A stretch of 17,435 bases of DNA, from NCBI GenBank assembly GCA_937892655.1, contig CALBJC010000099.1, positions 1 to 17,435 of the forward strand, given 5' to 3'. Positions 1 to 6,673 of the stretch are shown here, piece after piece. Under the pieces are notes generated by a model, which was not told the DNA's origin, ran no database searches, and saw nothing but the letters and a program-made list of their open reading frames with translations. The translations under genes and the position numbers were made by a program. The stretch comes from an uncultured Clostridia bacterium (lineage in GTDB: Bacteria; Bacillota; Clostridia; Oscillospirales; Ruminococcaceae). The stretch's first letter is position 1; every line of letters begins with the position of its first letter.

Positions 1-611
1 CATATATCGCATTTTGGCTTTTGCGCAGAGCAGGTATCTCTGCCAAACATAACTATTCTGTGGCAGAAATCGCTTGATTTTTCAGGCGGCAGAACCTGCC
101 ACAAGCGCTTTTCTACCTCAAGCGGATTTTTACCCTTTGAGAGCCCCAAGCGCTCGCAGATACGCATACAATGGGTATCTGTAACGACAGCCGGCTTGCC
201 CCATATATCGCCCATAATGAGATTTGCGGTTTTTCTGCCTATACCCGGCAGGGATGTTAAATCATCCATATTGTCGGGGAGATTGCCAAAAAAGCGCTCT
301 ATCAGCTCATTTGCGCAGTCCTTTATCGACTTTGCCTTTGTTTTGAAAAGACCGCACGGGCGAATAATCTCTTCAATCTCCAGAACATCAGCGTTTGCTA
401 TACTCTCAAGCGATGTAAAACGCTCAAACAAAATCGGCGTTACTTCATTTACACGCTTATCTGTACACTGCGCTGAAAGCCTTGTTGCAAACAAAAGCTC
501 ATAAGGCTTTTTTTCGTTATAGATAAGGGCGCATCTTGCCTCGGGATATATGCGCTCGAGTTCTGAAATTACGTCTTGCGCACGCTGTTTTGCGTTCTTT
601 ATTGATAACAT
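1..611 (-). CDS. nth: Endonuclease III (DNA glycosylase/AP lyase), 3' end cut off by the window edge
   Basis: Base-excision repair enzyme that removes oxidised pyrimidines and cleaves abasic sites. Reading leftward from the ATG at 609-611 gives 203 residues before the window ends. Visible are the helix-hairpin-helix LPGIGRKTAN, with the lysine equivalent to the catalytic Lys of E. coli Nth, then TDTHCMR, which carries the catalytic Asp. Near the edge the first two cysteines of the C-x6-C-x2-C-x5-C iron-sulfur cluster appear (C-SAQKPK-C-DI). Family length is about 210-220 residues, so only the last cluster cysteines and a short tail are missing. The start has an AAGGAAG ribosome site that overlaps the TAA stop of the upstream YdbT-like gene, 14 bp away, so the genes are probably co-transcribed. 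Identity is secure from the motifs. Confidence 0.95.
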   Translation of the reverse strand, partial: MLSIKNAKQRAQDVISELERIYPEARCALIYNEKKPYELLFATRLSAQCTDKRVNEVTPILFERFTSLESIANADVLEIEEIIRPCGLFKTKAKSIKDCANELIERFFGNLPDNMDDLTSLPGIGRKTANLIMGDIWGKPAVVTDTHCMRICERLGLSKGKNPLEVEKRLWQVLPPEKSSDFCHRIVMFGRDTCSAQKPKCDI

Positions 612-625
612 TTAATGTCACTTCC

Positions 626-2050
626 TTAGTAGCCGAGTTTTTGAGAAATAAACTCCTGAGCTTTTAATGTAGGCAGATTTTTTACAGTATGCTTTTTACC
701 GCTTTCAGAGGTTGTATAGATATGCAGATTGCAGTTTTTGCCAAGGCGCTGAAAAGGAGTTCTGGTAATTTTGATTTTACAGATCTTATCTTTTTCAACT
801 GTGACTGTATGAAACTCATATAAATTGCAGTATTTAAAGCAAACATAATCACCGTTCACGCCAATACCCGTTGAGAAAAACGCAAACAGCTTTACGATCA
901 TAAGCCACAAAAGCGGCACTACAAACAAAAGACCTACGTTTACAATCATATCCTGCCATGCAGGGAAAATTCTGATAATGATAAAAATCGCTATTGGCAT
1001 AATTACATTGAGGATAATCGGCACCCACAGAAAACGCATTATATTTCTTGTTCGTGGTACCAGATTTATCATAGATGACGGGGTTTTTGGCAGGAGAAGA
1101 TGCAGAGAATCTACAACCTCGTTTCTGGTCGTAATTGGCAGTAAAACTGCAATTTCACGCTTTCTTTCACCATAGCCTGCACAATGGATATGAACCGATG
1201 ATACAAAAAACCATTTCATAAAAAGGTTTTGCCTTACATCGATATAATTTATCTTATCGATATCGAGAATATGCACTCTTTTTGTTACAAAACCGCTCTT
1301 TATCGTCAGCTGATTCTTCTGACGGGATACAGAAAATGACCAATGGCGCATAAGGTTTGCAATAAATGAAATAAGCCATCCGCCGACGATGACAAGACCT
1401 ATTGCGACCATTGCAGGCGGTACACGCAAAGCAAGCTTGTGAGTAATTTCGTTAAAGCCTGAATATAGTCTTCTGTCAAACTCACGCCCTAAGATTTTTG
1501 ACGCCTGATACATGACAGTTGCAAACAGAATTACTCCCGTTAAGGTTGATGAGAAAAGCAAAGAGAAAACAGCAAGATGCGCTTTTCTTGGCTTGAAGGT
1601 ATATACCATACAGTTTTTAGCACGCTGATGGATAATCTCGATCAATCTGTCTGCGTCTGTTTTTTTAATCAACAGCTTTATATCTGTTCCTGGATTCAGC
1701 CCTGAGTTTGTATCAATATAGATATGCCCTGCGTGAACCATTCTGAGAAATGCACTCTGCGACATTGATACGGCGCAGATGTTTTTGTATTGTATTTCAT
1801 CACGCACAGAAAGAAGTATGCCCGATTTTTTTATAATGCCATGCTCTGTGATTTCAAAGACGGTGAAAAACCATCTTGCATACGCAAACAAGAAGATTGC
1901 GCCTAAAACCAGAACGTCAAGCCACGCACCCCGAAGCCACGTTGCTACATCAAATTTTACTGCTACGAGCGAACGTGCAAGCGGGATAAGCAAAAGCCAG
2001 AAGTTTCTGGTTGTATAATATAGAATTTTGATAGGATGCTGACGGCACAT
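626..2050 (-). CDS. YdbT-like membrane protein with three bacterial PH (bPH2) domains
   Basis: About 474 residues. The architecture repeats three times: a pair of hydrophobic segments followed by a beta-rich bPH2 block. Membrane pairs lie at roughly residues 13-60, 155-235 and 335-395, with soluble blocks at about 62-140, 237-320 and 397-474. This is the layout and size of B. subtilis YdbT, and the gene directly follows a YdbS-like gene as in Bacillus. From family knowledge, the YdbS-YdbT pair belongs to the cell-envelope stress response against antimicrobial compounds; the biochemical role is unknown. Start choice: an ATG at 2056 would overlap the ydbS stop as ATGA, but the AGGAGA ribosome site (2057-2062) then sits only one base away. 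The second ATG at 2050 has a normal 7-base spacing and is preferred. Confidence 0.85.
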   Translation of the reverse strand: MCRQHPIKILYYTTRNFWLLLIPLARSLVAVKFDVATWLRGAWLDVLVLGAIFLFAYARWFFTVFEITEHGIIKKSGILLSVRDEIQYKNICAVSMSQSAFLRMVHAGHIYIDTNSGLNPGTDIKLLIKKTDADRLIEIIHQRAKNCMVYTFKPRKAHLAVFSLLFSSTLTGVILFATVMYQASKILGREFDRRLYSGFNEITHKLALRVPPAMVAIGLVIVGGWLISFIANLMRHWSFSVSRQKNQLTIKSGFVTKRVHILDIDKINYIDVRQNLFMKWFFVSSVHIHCAGYGERKREIAVLLPITTRNEVVDSLHLLLPKTPSSMINLVPRTRNIMRFLWVPIILNVIMPIAIFIIIRIFPAWQDMIVNVGLLFVVPLLWLMIVKLFAFFSTGIGVNGDYVCFKYCNLYEFHTVTVEKDKICKIKITRTPFQRLGKNCNLHIYTTSESGKKHTVKNLPTLKAQEFISQKLGY

Positions 2051-2052
2051 AA

Positions 2053-2520
2053 TCATTCTCCTAAAAATTTCGTTTCGTTACTGCTGATATAACGTCTGAC
2101 GCTGTCTTCAATCTCGCTGCTGTCTTCATCTGACAGAAAGCCGAGCACCATTTTACCGCCTAAAGCACTGACGATAATGAAATTGAGTGCTGTAAGCTTT
2201 GAAAAAGGCAGCTTTACCCTTGAAACGTACTGAACGCTTTTTATTTTCATCATCTGAGAAGTAAGCATAAAAGCGCCGCTATTACGCTTTATTGAGCTCT
2301 CACCGACATAAAAGGCTGTATGCTTGAAATAAAGCGGCAGGTATACAAATACAGCTACAACAAATGCTAAAGCGAATATTGCAAAAACTATCATCATAAG
2401 CATTTGTAATGAAAATCTTTTTGCTACGTAATAAGCAGCAACGCCTATTGCAGCAAACAATATAATAAACAGTATCGCAAAAAAGAACATTGCTTTTTTT
2501 GCAGGTGTATATTTTTTCAT
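2053..2520 (-). CDS. YdbS-like membrane protein with one bPH2 domain
   Basis: 155 residues starting MKKYTPAKK. Two strongly hydrophobic segments (about residues 10-33 and 38-62) are followed by a single bPH2-type domain (about 65-150), matching B. subtilis YdbS in size and order. It sits immediately upstream of the three-domain YdbT-like gene, and the two are presumed to act together at the cytoplasmic membrane. The ATG at 2520 is chosen because an AGGAG ribosome site lies 10 bases upstream at 2531-2535. A longer reading from a TTG at 2547 would swallow that site and start inside the divergent gene's ribosome site. Only 28 bp separate this start from that of the divergent symporter gene, so its promoter must reach into the symporter coding sequence. 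Confidence 0.8.
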   Translation of the reverse strand: MKKYTPAKKAMFFFAILFIILFAAIGVAAYYVAKRFSLQMLMMIVFAIFALAFVVAVFVYLPLYFKHTAFYVGESSIKRNSGAFMLTSQMMKIKSVQYVSRVKLPFSKLTALNFIIVSALGGKMVLGFLSDEDSSEIEDSVRRYISSNETKFLGE

Positions 2521-2548
2521 ACTGAGTTTACTCCTTTGAGGTGACAAA

Positions 2549-3877
2549 ATGTCTGAGATTTTTTATTCTCTCAACACAAAACTAAGTGAGATATTCTTCG
2601 GGATCCCGACCGTGATGTTACTATTTATGGTCTCATTATTTATATCGGTAAAAACAGGGTTTGTTCAACGCTTTTTACCGTATGCATTTTCGCTTTTATT
2701 TTCAAAAAAAGAGGATAAACGTCTTCCTCTTGGCGCTGTATGCACCGCCCTTTGCGCTACAATCGGTACGGGAAGTATAACGGGTACTGCGGTAGCTATT
2801 GCAATAGGCGGCAAGGGCGCTGTTTTCTGGATATGGGTATGCTCATTTTTCACTATGGCTATATCCTTTGCAGAAGGGGTGTTGAGCGTTTTGTATCAAC
2901 AGAAAAACGGTTGCAAAAACTATGGCGGCGCAGTATATTATATGGAGCATGGCTGCCACTCAAAAAGCTATGCAAAAGTATTTTCATTTTTTTGCATAAT
3001 ATCTGCATTCTGTATGGGCAATATGGCTCAGTCAAAAGCGGTAGCCACAGCATTTGAGCCGCTTGGAGTATCATCGCTCACAATCGGCATAATACTGCTT
3101 GTTATAACAGCTTTTGTCATTTATCTATACGGCAGGCGGATCACTGATTTTTGTCAGAGGCTGCTGCCGTTTGTTAGCGTTATCTTTGTTTTATGCTGTT
3201 TAATAATTATATTCATATTTTCATATAAATTACCCTCTGCGATAAGAGATATTTTTCTTGAGGCATTCGGGATAAAGGGGGTGAGCGGCGGGGTATCGTT
3301 TGTTGCGGTAAAGGCTGCTTTATCAAACGGCTTTAAGCGGGGAATATTTTCAAGCGAGGCAGGGCTTGGCACTACCTGCTGTATTCACGCGCAATGCAAC
3401 CTCTCGCCCTTCAACGCAGGGCTTATGGCTATGCTCGAGAATTTTATCGACTCGTTTTTTGTAACTACAATCTGTGCGCTGACCATACTAGTCAGCGGAA
3501 AATACGATATTACTGCAGCTTTTTTTGCAGGGCTTGGTAAGGCAGGAAGCCTGTTAAGCGCTGTTTGTATCTCACTTTTTGCTTTTGCAACTATTATCGG
3601 TTGGTTTTATATCGCAAAAAGTAATGTTGAGTATTTAAACATAAAATTTCTGAAAAAAGGGTTTAATTTAGTATACCCGATTTTTTGTGTTTTCGGGGCT
3701 GTTTTATCTTTAGAATCTGTTTTTACGCTGAGCGATACAGTAAATGGAATTCTGGCAATTTTAAATATATGCGCAATTATTTTTCTCTCAAAAAGCATTT
3801 TTTCAGAATTCAAAAAATTTCATATCGCAAAGCCTTTTGCAGATGACATAAAAAAGAATACCGACAAAAACGCCTGA
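2549..3877 (+). CDS. Sodium:alanine symporter family (AGCS) amino-acid transporter
   Basis: 442 residues, strongly hydrophobic, about ten membrane segments. The AGCS signature is clear near residues 63-135: TALCATIGTGSITGTA, then GGKGAVFWIWV, then FAEGVLSVLYQ and a YGGAVYYMEHG block. Further on, GFKRGIFSSEAGLGT matches the family motif with the conserved SSEAG. Members import alanine, glycine or sometimes glutamine with sodium; the substrate cannot be told from sequence. The start ATG has a GAGGTGA ribosome site 4-7 bases upstream. The gene is the only plus-strand gene between 1 and 6459: it begins 28 bp from the divergent ydbS-like start, and its last 75 bp are antisense to the end of the Gx-transporter gene. 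No terminator is seen at its 3' end. Confidence 0.92.
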   Translation: MSEIFYSLNTKLSEIFFGIPTVMLLFMVSLFISVKTGFVQRFLPYAFSLLFSKKEDKRLPLGAVCTALCATIGTGSITGTAVAIAIGGKGAVFWIWVCSFFTMAISFAEGVLSVLYQQKNGCKNYGGAVYYMEHGCHSKSYAKVFSFFCIISAFCMGNMAQSKAVATAFEPLGVSSLTIGIILLVITAFVIYLYGRRITDFCQRLLPFVSVIFVLCCLIIIFIFSYKLPSAIRDIFLEAFGIKGVSGGVSFVAVKAALSNGFKRGIFSSEAGLGTTCCIHAQCNLSPFNAGLMAMLENFIDSFFVTTICALTILVSGKYDITAAFFAGLGKAGSLLSAVCISLFAFATIIGWFYIAKSNVEYLNIKFLKKGFNLVYPIFCVFGAVLSLESVFTLSDTVNGILAILNICAIIFLSKSIFSEFKKFHIAKPFADDIKKNTDKNA

Positions 3878-4309
3878 AACACAGCCGCATACGCAGAGCA
3901 CAGGAAAATACCACAATGAGTATGCGCTCGCTGTTAATATACTTGCCATTGAAAGCTGACCTAAGTTATGGAAAATTCCGCATAATGATGAAATCAAGAC
4001 ACAGCTGCGTTTTGTTTTTCTTATTAAAATTACAGCGATTATAAAGGATACGATACCGCCTGAAGCTGACATCAAAAACGCTGTAACGCCTCTTGTCAAA
4101 AACACAAATGCAGACTTTGAAAGCACTATAAAAAACGCAGATTTTACCCCCATTAGCTCAAGCGCTAAAAGTACCAGGAGATTTGAAATACCAAGCTTTA
4201 CGCCCATTGGCAAAGGCGGTAAAAGCATATTTTCAACAAACGCCAAAACGCAGGCTAAAGCGCAGAAAATCGCCGTCTGGGTTATAAGCTTTATCTTCTT
4301 ATCAGCCAA
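3803..4309 (-). CDS. Gx transporter family / Hpre_diP_synt_I-type integral membrane protein
   Basis: 168 residues, about five membrane segments, with the family hallmark PMGVKLGISNLLVLLALEL followed by a GVTAF-SASGG block. Databases have called the family heptaprenyl diphosphate synthase component I, although it looks like a small S-component-like membrane carrier and has no prenyltransferase motifs (no DDxxD). The start is TTG at 4307-4309. A GGGGGA site lies about 8-9 bases upstream, and the next in-frame ATG would remove the first membrane helix. The start lies inside the last codons of the NusG II gene (8-nt overlap), indicating translational coupling. Its neighbours apbE and NusG II suggest a role in extracytoplasmic flavoprotein or quinone-linked redox chemistry. 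The 3' end overlaps the convergent symporter gene by 75 bp. Confidence 0.85.
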   Translation of the reverse strand: MADKKIKLITQTAIFCALACVLAFVENMLLPPLPMGVKLGISNLLVLLALELMGVKSAFFIVLSKSAFVFLTRGVTAFLMSASGGIVSFIIAVILIRKTKRSCVLISSLCGIFHNLGQLSMASILTASAYSLWYFPVLCVCGCVSGVFVGILFYVICKRLCDMKFFEF

Positions 4310-4676
4310 CTACAACATCCCCCTTTACGTTATCGTCTGAGATTATTGTAACTGTTATCTTATTTGGTACACATACAATTGAGCGGTATCTGCTAGATAT
4401 CTTGCCCGTATGCTGACAGATTTTATCCTCACAATCTGTTTTTATAACGCTTATCTGATGGTCTTTTACCTCAAAGGTCATATTTTCATAGGAAAATACT
4501 GTATCGTCGCTAAGATACCCCGAGATAACCTCCTGACCGTTGTATGAAACTACATACTTGTCGCTCTGGTTTTTTGAAAAATGGGTACAGAAAATCAATG
4601 CCGTCATCATTACGAAAACGGCAGCGATCACTATAATATCCGATTTTTGAAACATTACTCTTTCATATTTTTTCAT
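4302..4676 (-). CDS. NusG domain II-containing membrane-anchored protein
   Basis: 124 residues: one N-terminal membrane helix (about residues 13-33) and an extracytoplasmic NusG II domain of about 85 residues. The domain ends in the characteristic pattern TDCEDKICQHTG followed by SIVCVPNKITV, with cysteines at 82, 87 and 102. It lacks the NusG N-terminal domain and is not a transcription factor. Such proteins recur beside ApbE and Gx-transporter genes. I recall this pair being comparable to EetA/EetB of Gram-positive extracellular electron-transfer loci, but that naming should be checked. Start choice: the ATG at 4676 lies 4 bases after the apbE stop. A longer reading from a TTG at 4709 would overlap apbE and has no ribosome site. 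The ribosome site for the chosen start is weak, suggesting coupling to apbE. Confidence 0.85.
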   Translation of the reverse strand: MKKYERVMFQKSDIIVIAAVFVMMTALIFCTHFSKNQSDKYVVSYNGQEVISGYLSDDTVFSYENMTFEVKDHQISVIKTDCEDKICQHTGKISSRYRSIVCVPNKITVTIISDDNVKGDVVVG

Positions 4677-4680
4677 AAAA

Positions 4681-5694
4681 TCAGTCCATTTTATAGGTTT
4701 TATCAACAATTTTTATCGACTTTTCAATATCGGGTGACGCGTAAACTTTATTGTTTTCATCAATGGCGATTACATAGTAATCTGATGAAACAATATGATA
4801 CAAAAGGTTTTCTGTACCGCCAAGATATATTTCAGTTGCGGCTATATCGCTGACAAAGCCGTTGTCGGCAATAACAGTAACGCTCTTTAAATTGCTCTGA
4901 GTAGGCTTTCCACTTGACATATCGAGGATATGGTCATAGCTTATGCCGTTTACCTCAACACTTCTTTCATAACCGCCTGAGGTTGAAACAAAGCTTCTGT
5001 CTGTTTCAAAGGTAAGGGCAATACCCTCACCGTCAGGGGACTTTACGGCAACTGAAAAAGGCTTTGAGTCAGGCTTTGAGCCATATAAAAGGGTAGATGA
5101 CCCGAGCGTTACAACTCCATATTCACACGCGGCTTTTTCAAGCTCTTCTTTGCAGATGTCAAGCGCGAAGCCCTTGGCGCATGAGCCTAAATCCACCATA
5201 GTGCCATTTTCAAGTTCTACCTTTAAGTTTTCAAAATCGAGCTTTATGTTGTCATAGCTTGCTGTTTTTAAAGCGTCAGCGATTTCTTCATCTGACGGAA
5301 TTTTACCGTCGGACAAGCTCACTTTCCAGAGACTTGTTACCCTGCCGCCCGCTACATTTACAGACGGGTAGCTATCCTCAACAGCGCAGGCTGTAAGCAT
5401 AAGCATAAATGCTCTTTGCGAAAACTGCGCCTCGCCGGACTGATTGAGCTTATATATACCCTCGCCCTCAAACATCGAAAGCTCCTTTGACAAGCCGGAA
5501 AGTACATCCTCACAGACGGTTGCATACTCACTGTCAAGAGAAACAGTTGCAATAGTATCCATTACAAAAAGCTGTTTTTGCGGGAGAGATGCAATGAAAT
5601 CTGTCTTTTCACTTTCATTTGCACAGCCTGAGAAAAGTGACGTCACAAAAACAAAAAGGGAAAGACATATAATCGATGAAAATTTACTCGACAT
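4681..5694 (-). CDS. apbE: FAD:protein FMN transferase (ApbE family), predicted lipoprotein
   Basis: 337 residues. ApbE covalently attaches FMN from FAD to a Thr/Ser of extracytoplasmic flavoproteins. An N-terminal signal with a slightly atypical lipobox (LFSG then Cys24) predicts a lipoprotein on the outer face of the membrane. Family motifs in order: MDTIAT (45-50), VDLGSCAKGFALD (166-178), LGSSTLLYG (196-204), HILDMSSGKP (254-263) and SDIAATEIYLGG, with D282 and T286 as likely metal ligands. The usual GxFDPT segment near residue 110 is diverged (SVNVAGG), but the following LW is kept. The start has a GGGGAGA ribosome site 5 bases upstream. The gene lies 78 bp after the xre gene and 4 bp before NusG II. 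No substrate protein of the FMN_bind, RnfG or NqrC type is in the window. Confidence 0.93.
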   Translation of the reverse strand: MSSKFSSIICLSLFVFVTSLFSGCANESEKTDFIASLPQKQLFVMDTIATVSLDSEYATVCEDVLSGLSKELSMFEGEGIYKLNQSGEAQFSQRAFMLMLTACAVEDSYPSVNVAGGRVTSLWKVSLSDGKIPSDEEIADALKTASYDNIKLDFENLKVELENGTMVDLGSCAKGFALDICKEELEKAACEYGVVTLGSSTLLYGSKPDSKPFSVAVKSPDGEGIALTFETDRSFVSTSGGYERSVEVNGISYDHILDMSSGKPTQSNLKSVTVIADNGFVSDIAATEIYLGGTENLLYHIVSSDYYVIAIDENNKVYASPDIEKSIKIVDKTYKMD

Positions 5695-5736
5695 ACTATC
5701 TCCCCTTTAATAATTTTATCTTGAAAAATAATCCAT

Positions 5737-5749
5737 ATTGTGATACAAT
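5737..5749. repeat. 13-bp inverted repeat upstream of apbE
   Basis: ATTGT-GAT-ACAAT, a perfect 5-bp inverted repeat around 3 bases, 43 bp ahead of the apbE start and inside the 78-bp gap after the xre gene. It could be an operator. Its arms resemble, but do not copy, the TTACAA/TTGTAA arms of the palindrome at 6544-6556. No convincing minus-strand promoter was found here beyond a weak TTTAAT-17-TATTTT pair. Confidence 0.3.
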
Positions 5750-5772
5750 TAAATATGTATTTTGATATTTAA

Positions 5773-6459
5773 TTACTTATCTGCGTTACTGAGTATTGTA
5801 ACCTTGGCTTCGGTATTCTTTATAAGGTTTACAAGTGACAGATAATATGGCTGATACTGCTCTGAAAGTGACTGGTTTGAAATCTCAACACAGTCGCTGT
5901 TATCAATATCGTTTATCTCTCTGTCGATCTTTCCTTCGCTTATCTGCATTACTGCTGAAGCGCAGGCTGACCATGTATTATCATTAACCTTGAAGAAGTT
6001 TTCATCGTTACGGTCGTTTGCCTTATAAACCTTTCTAAACATCTTGTAGACCGCTGTCATAAGATACGAGCCTACCTGATTTATAAGCACCTGTGAACGA
6101 CACTTTGAAAGAATGCCGAACAACACCTCTAAAGAATTGATAACAAGCTTTTTGTAAAAGCTTACCATCATAGAGCCTGCGGCGATCTTACCTTCCTTTG
6201 AGGCAGGATCGTATTCAGGCAGTTCATCAACTGTAATAGTGACGCCCTGCTGCTGAGCAGTTCTGCCTAAAAGATAATCGCAGGATACGTTATAATAATC
6301 TGCAGCCTTTACAAGAAAGCTCAGACCGCATTCTCTCTTACCCTTTTCGTAATGAGATAAAAGACCCTGAGAAACGCCTAAATCAATAGCCGCTTTTTTC
6401 TGGCTGATGTTTCTTTCTTTTCTCAGCAAGGTCAGTATGCGAGGAAACTCGGTATTCAT
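5773..6459 (-). CDS. XRE-family HTH transcriptional regulator with a novel-looking helical C-terminal region
   Basis: 228 residues. Residues 8-66 form a classic Cro/CI-type helix-turn-helix: SQKKAAIDLGVSQGLLSHYE gives the recognition helix, and the domain ends in DYLLGR. Residues 80-228 are predicted mostly helical and match no domain I recognise; this part may sense a signal or mediate dimerisation. The ATG is preceded by AAAAGGGGTAA about 7 bases upstream. The gene is expressed from a consensus-like promoter at 6529-6557 that is overlapped by a 13-bp palindrome, suggesting autoregulation. It lies 78 bp upstream of apbE on the same strand with no terminator between, so it may share a transcript with, or control, the apbE-NusG II-Gx genes. 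Confidence 0.85.
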   Translation of the reverse strand: MNTEFPRILTLLRKERNISQKKAAIDLGVSQGLLSHYEKGKRECGLSFLVKAADYYNVSCDYLLGRTAQQQGVTITVDELPEYDPASKEGKIAAGSMMVSFYKKLVINSLEVLFGILSKCRSQVLINQVGSYLMTAVYKMFRKVYKANDRNDENFFKVNDNTWSACASAVMQISEGKIDREINDIDNSDCVEISNQSLSEQYQPYYLSLVNLIKNTEAKVTILSNADK

Positions 6460-6528
6460 ATTTTTTACCCCTTTTATTATGCACTTTATTTATCTGAATT
6501 TACACTTTAAATAATTGACGTATTGTAT

Positions 6529-6557
6529 ATTATAATTCAAATCTTACAAATTGTAAA
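6529..6557 (-). promoter_or_regulatory. Sigma-A-type promoter of the xre gene
   Basis: On the minus strand TTTACA (6557-6552) is followed by a 17-base spacer and a perfect TATAAT (6534-6529). The predicted transcription start is near 6522, about 60 bases ahead of the xre ATG at 6459. The match of both boxes and spacing makes this one of the two best promoters in the window. Confidence 0.75.
6544..6556. promoter_or_regulatory. Palindrome overlapping the xre promoter, candidate operator
   Basis: TTACAA-A-TTGTAA is a perfect 13-bp palindrome that covers most of the -35 box and part of the spacer of the xre promoter. The size and symmetry suit a dimeric XRE-family repressor, so negative autoregulation is likely by inference. 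It would also lie upstream of the divergent histidine phosphatase gene. Confidence 0.5.
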
Positions 6558-6626
6558 GCGATTTTGAGAAAAATAATTTATAAATTAAAGCTTTGGTTTT
6601 TGGTTATAATCTATAAACCTATCCGC

Positions 6627-6650
6627 TTTTTGATGACTTTTCATCAAAAA
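6627..6650 (+). repeat. Perfect 10-bp hairpin in the leader of the histidine phosphatase operon
   Basis: TTTTTGATGA-CTTT-TCATCAAAAA, ten paired bases with a 4-base loop, ending 23 bases before the ATG at 6674. It could act as a DNA operator or as an RNA leader hairpin. It is not a typical terminator: the core is AT-rich and no T tract follows it. Confidence 0.45.
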
Positions 6651-6673
6651 CATCATCACAAAGGAGATTTATT

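Larger units (their letters stand above)
6460..6673. other. Divergent intergenic region between the xre and histidine phosphatase genes
   Basis: A 214-bp AT-rich region holding the xre promoter and palindrome on the minus strand. On the plus-strand side there is a TATAAT at 6605-6610 without a good -35 box, a 24-bp hairpin at 6627-6650 and the AAAGGAGA ribosome site at 6660-6667. No small gene with a ribosome site was found. Confidence 0.6.

Noticed and set aside
196..504. 102-residue plus-strand open frame
   Set aside because: It lies entirely within nth on the opposite strand, whose motifs are unmistakable; it has no ribosome site or recognisable domain.
3803..4309. Heptaprenyl diphosphate synthase subunit as a functional label
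   Set aside because: The protein is a small polytopic membrane protein without prenyltransferase Asp-rich motifs, and no component II gene is adjacent. The family name is historical.
4302..4676. NusG domain II protein as a transcription elongation factor
   Set aside because: It lacks the NusG N-terminal domain and KOW context, and it has an N-terminal membrane helix placing the domain outside the cell.
6515..6536. TTGACG followed by TATAAT on the plus strand as a promoter for the histidine phosphatase operon
   Set aside because: The spacer is only 10 bases, far too short. The same DNA read on the minus strand gives a proper promoter for the xre gene.
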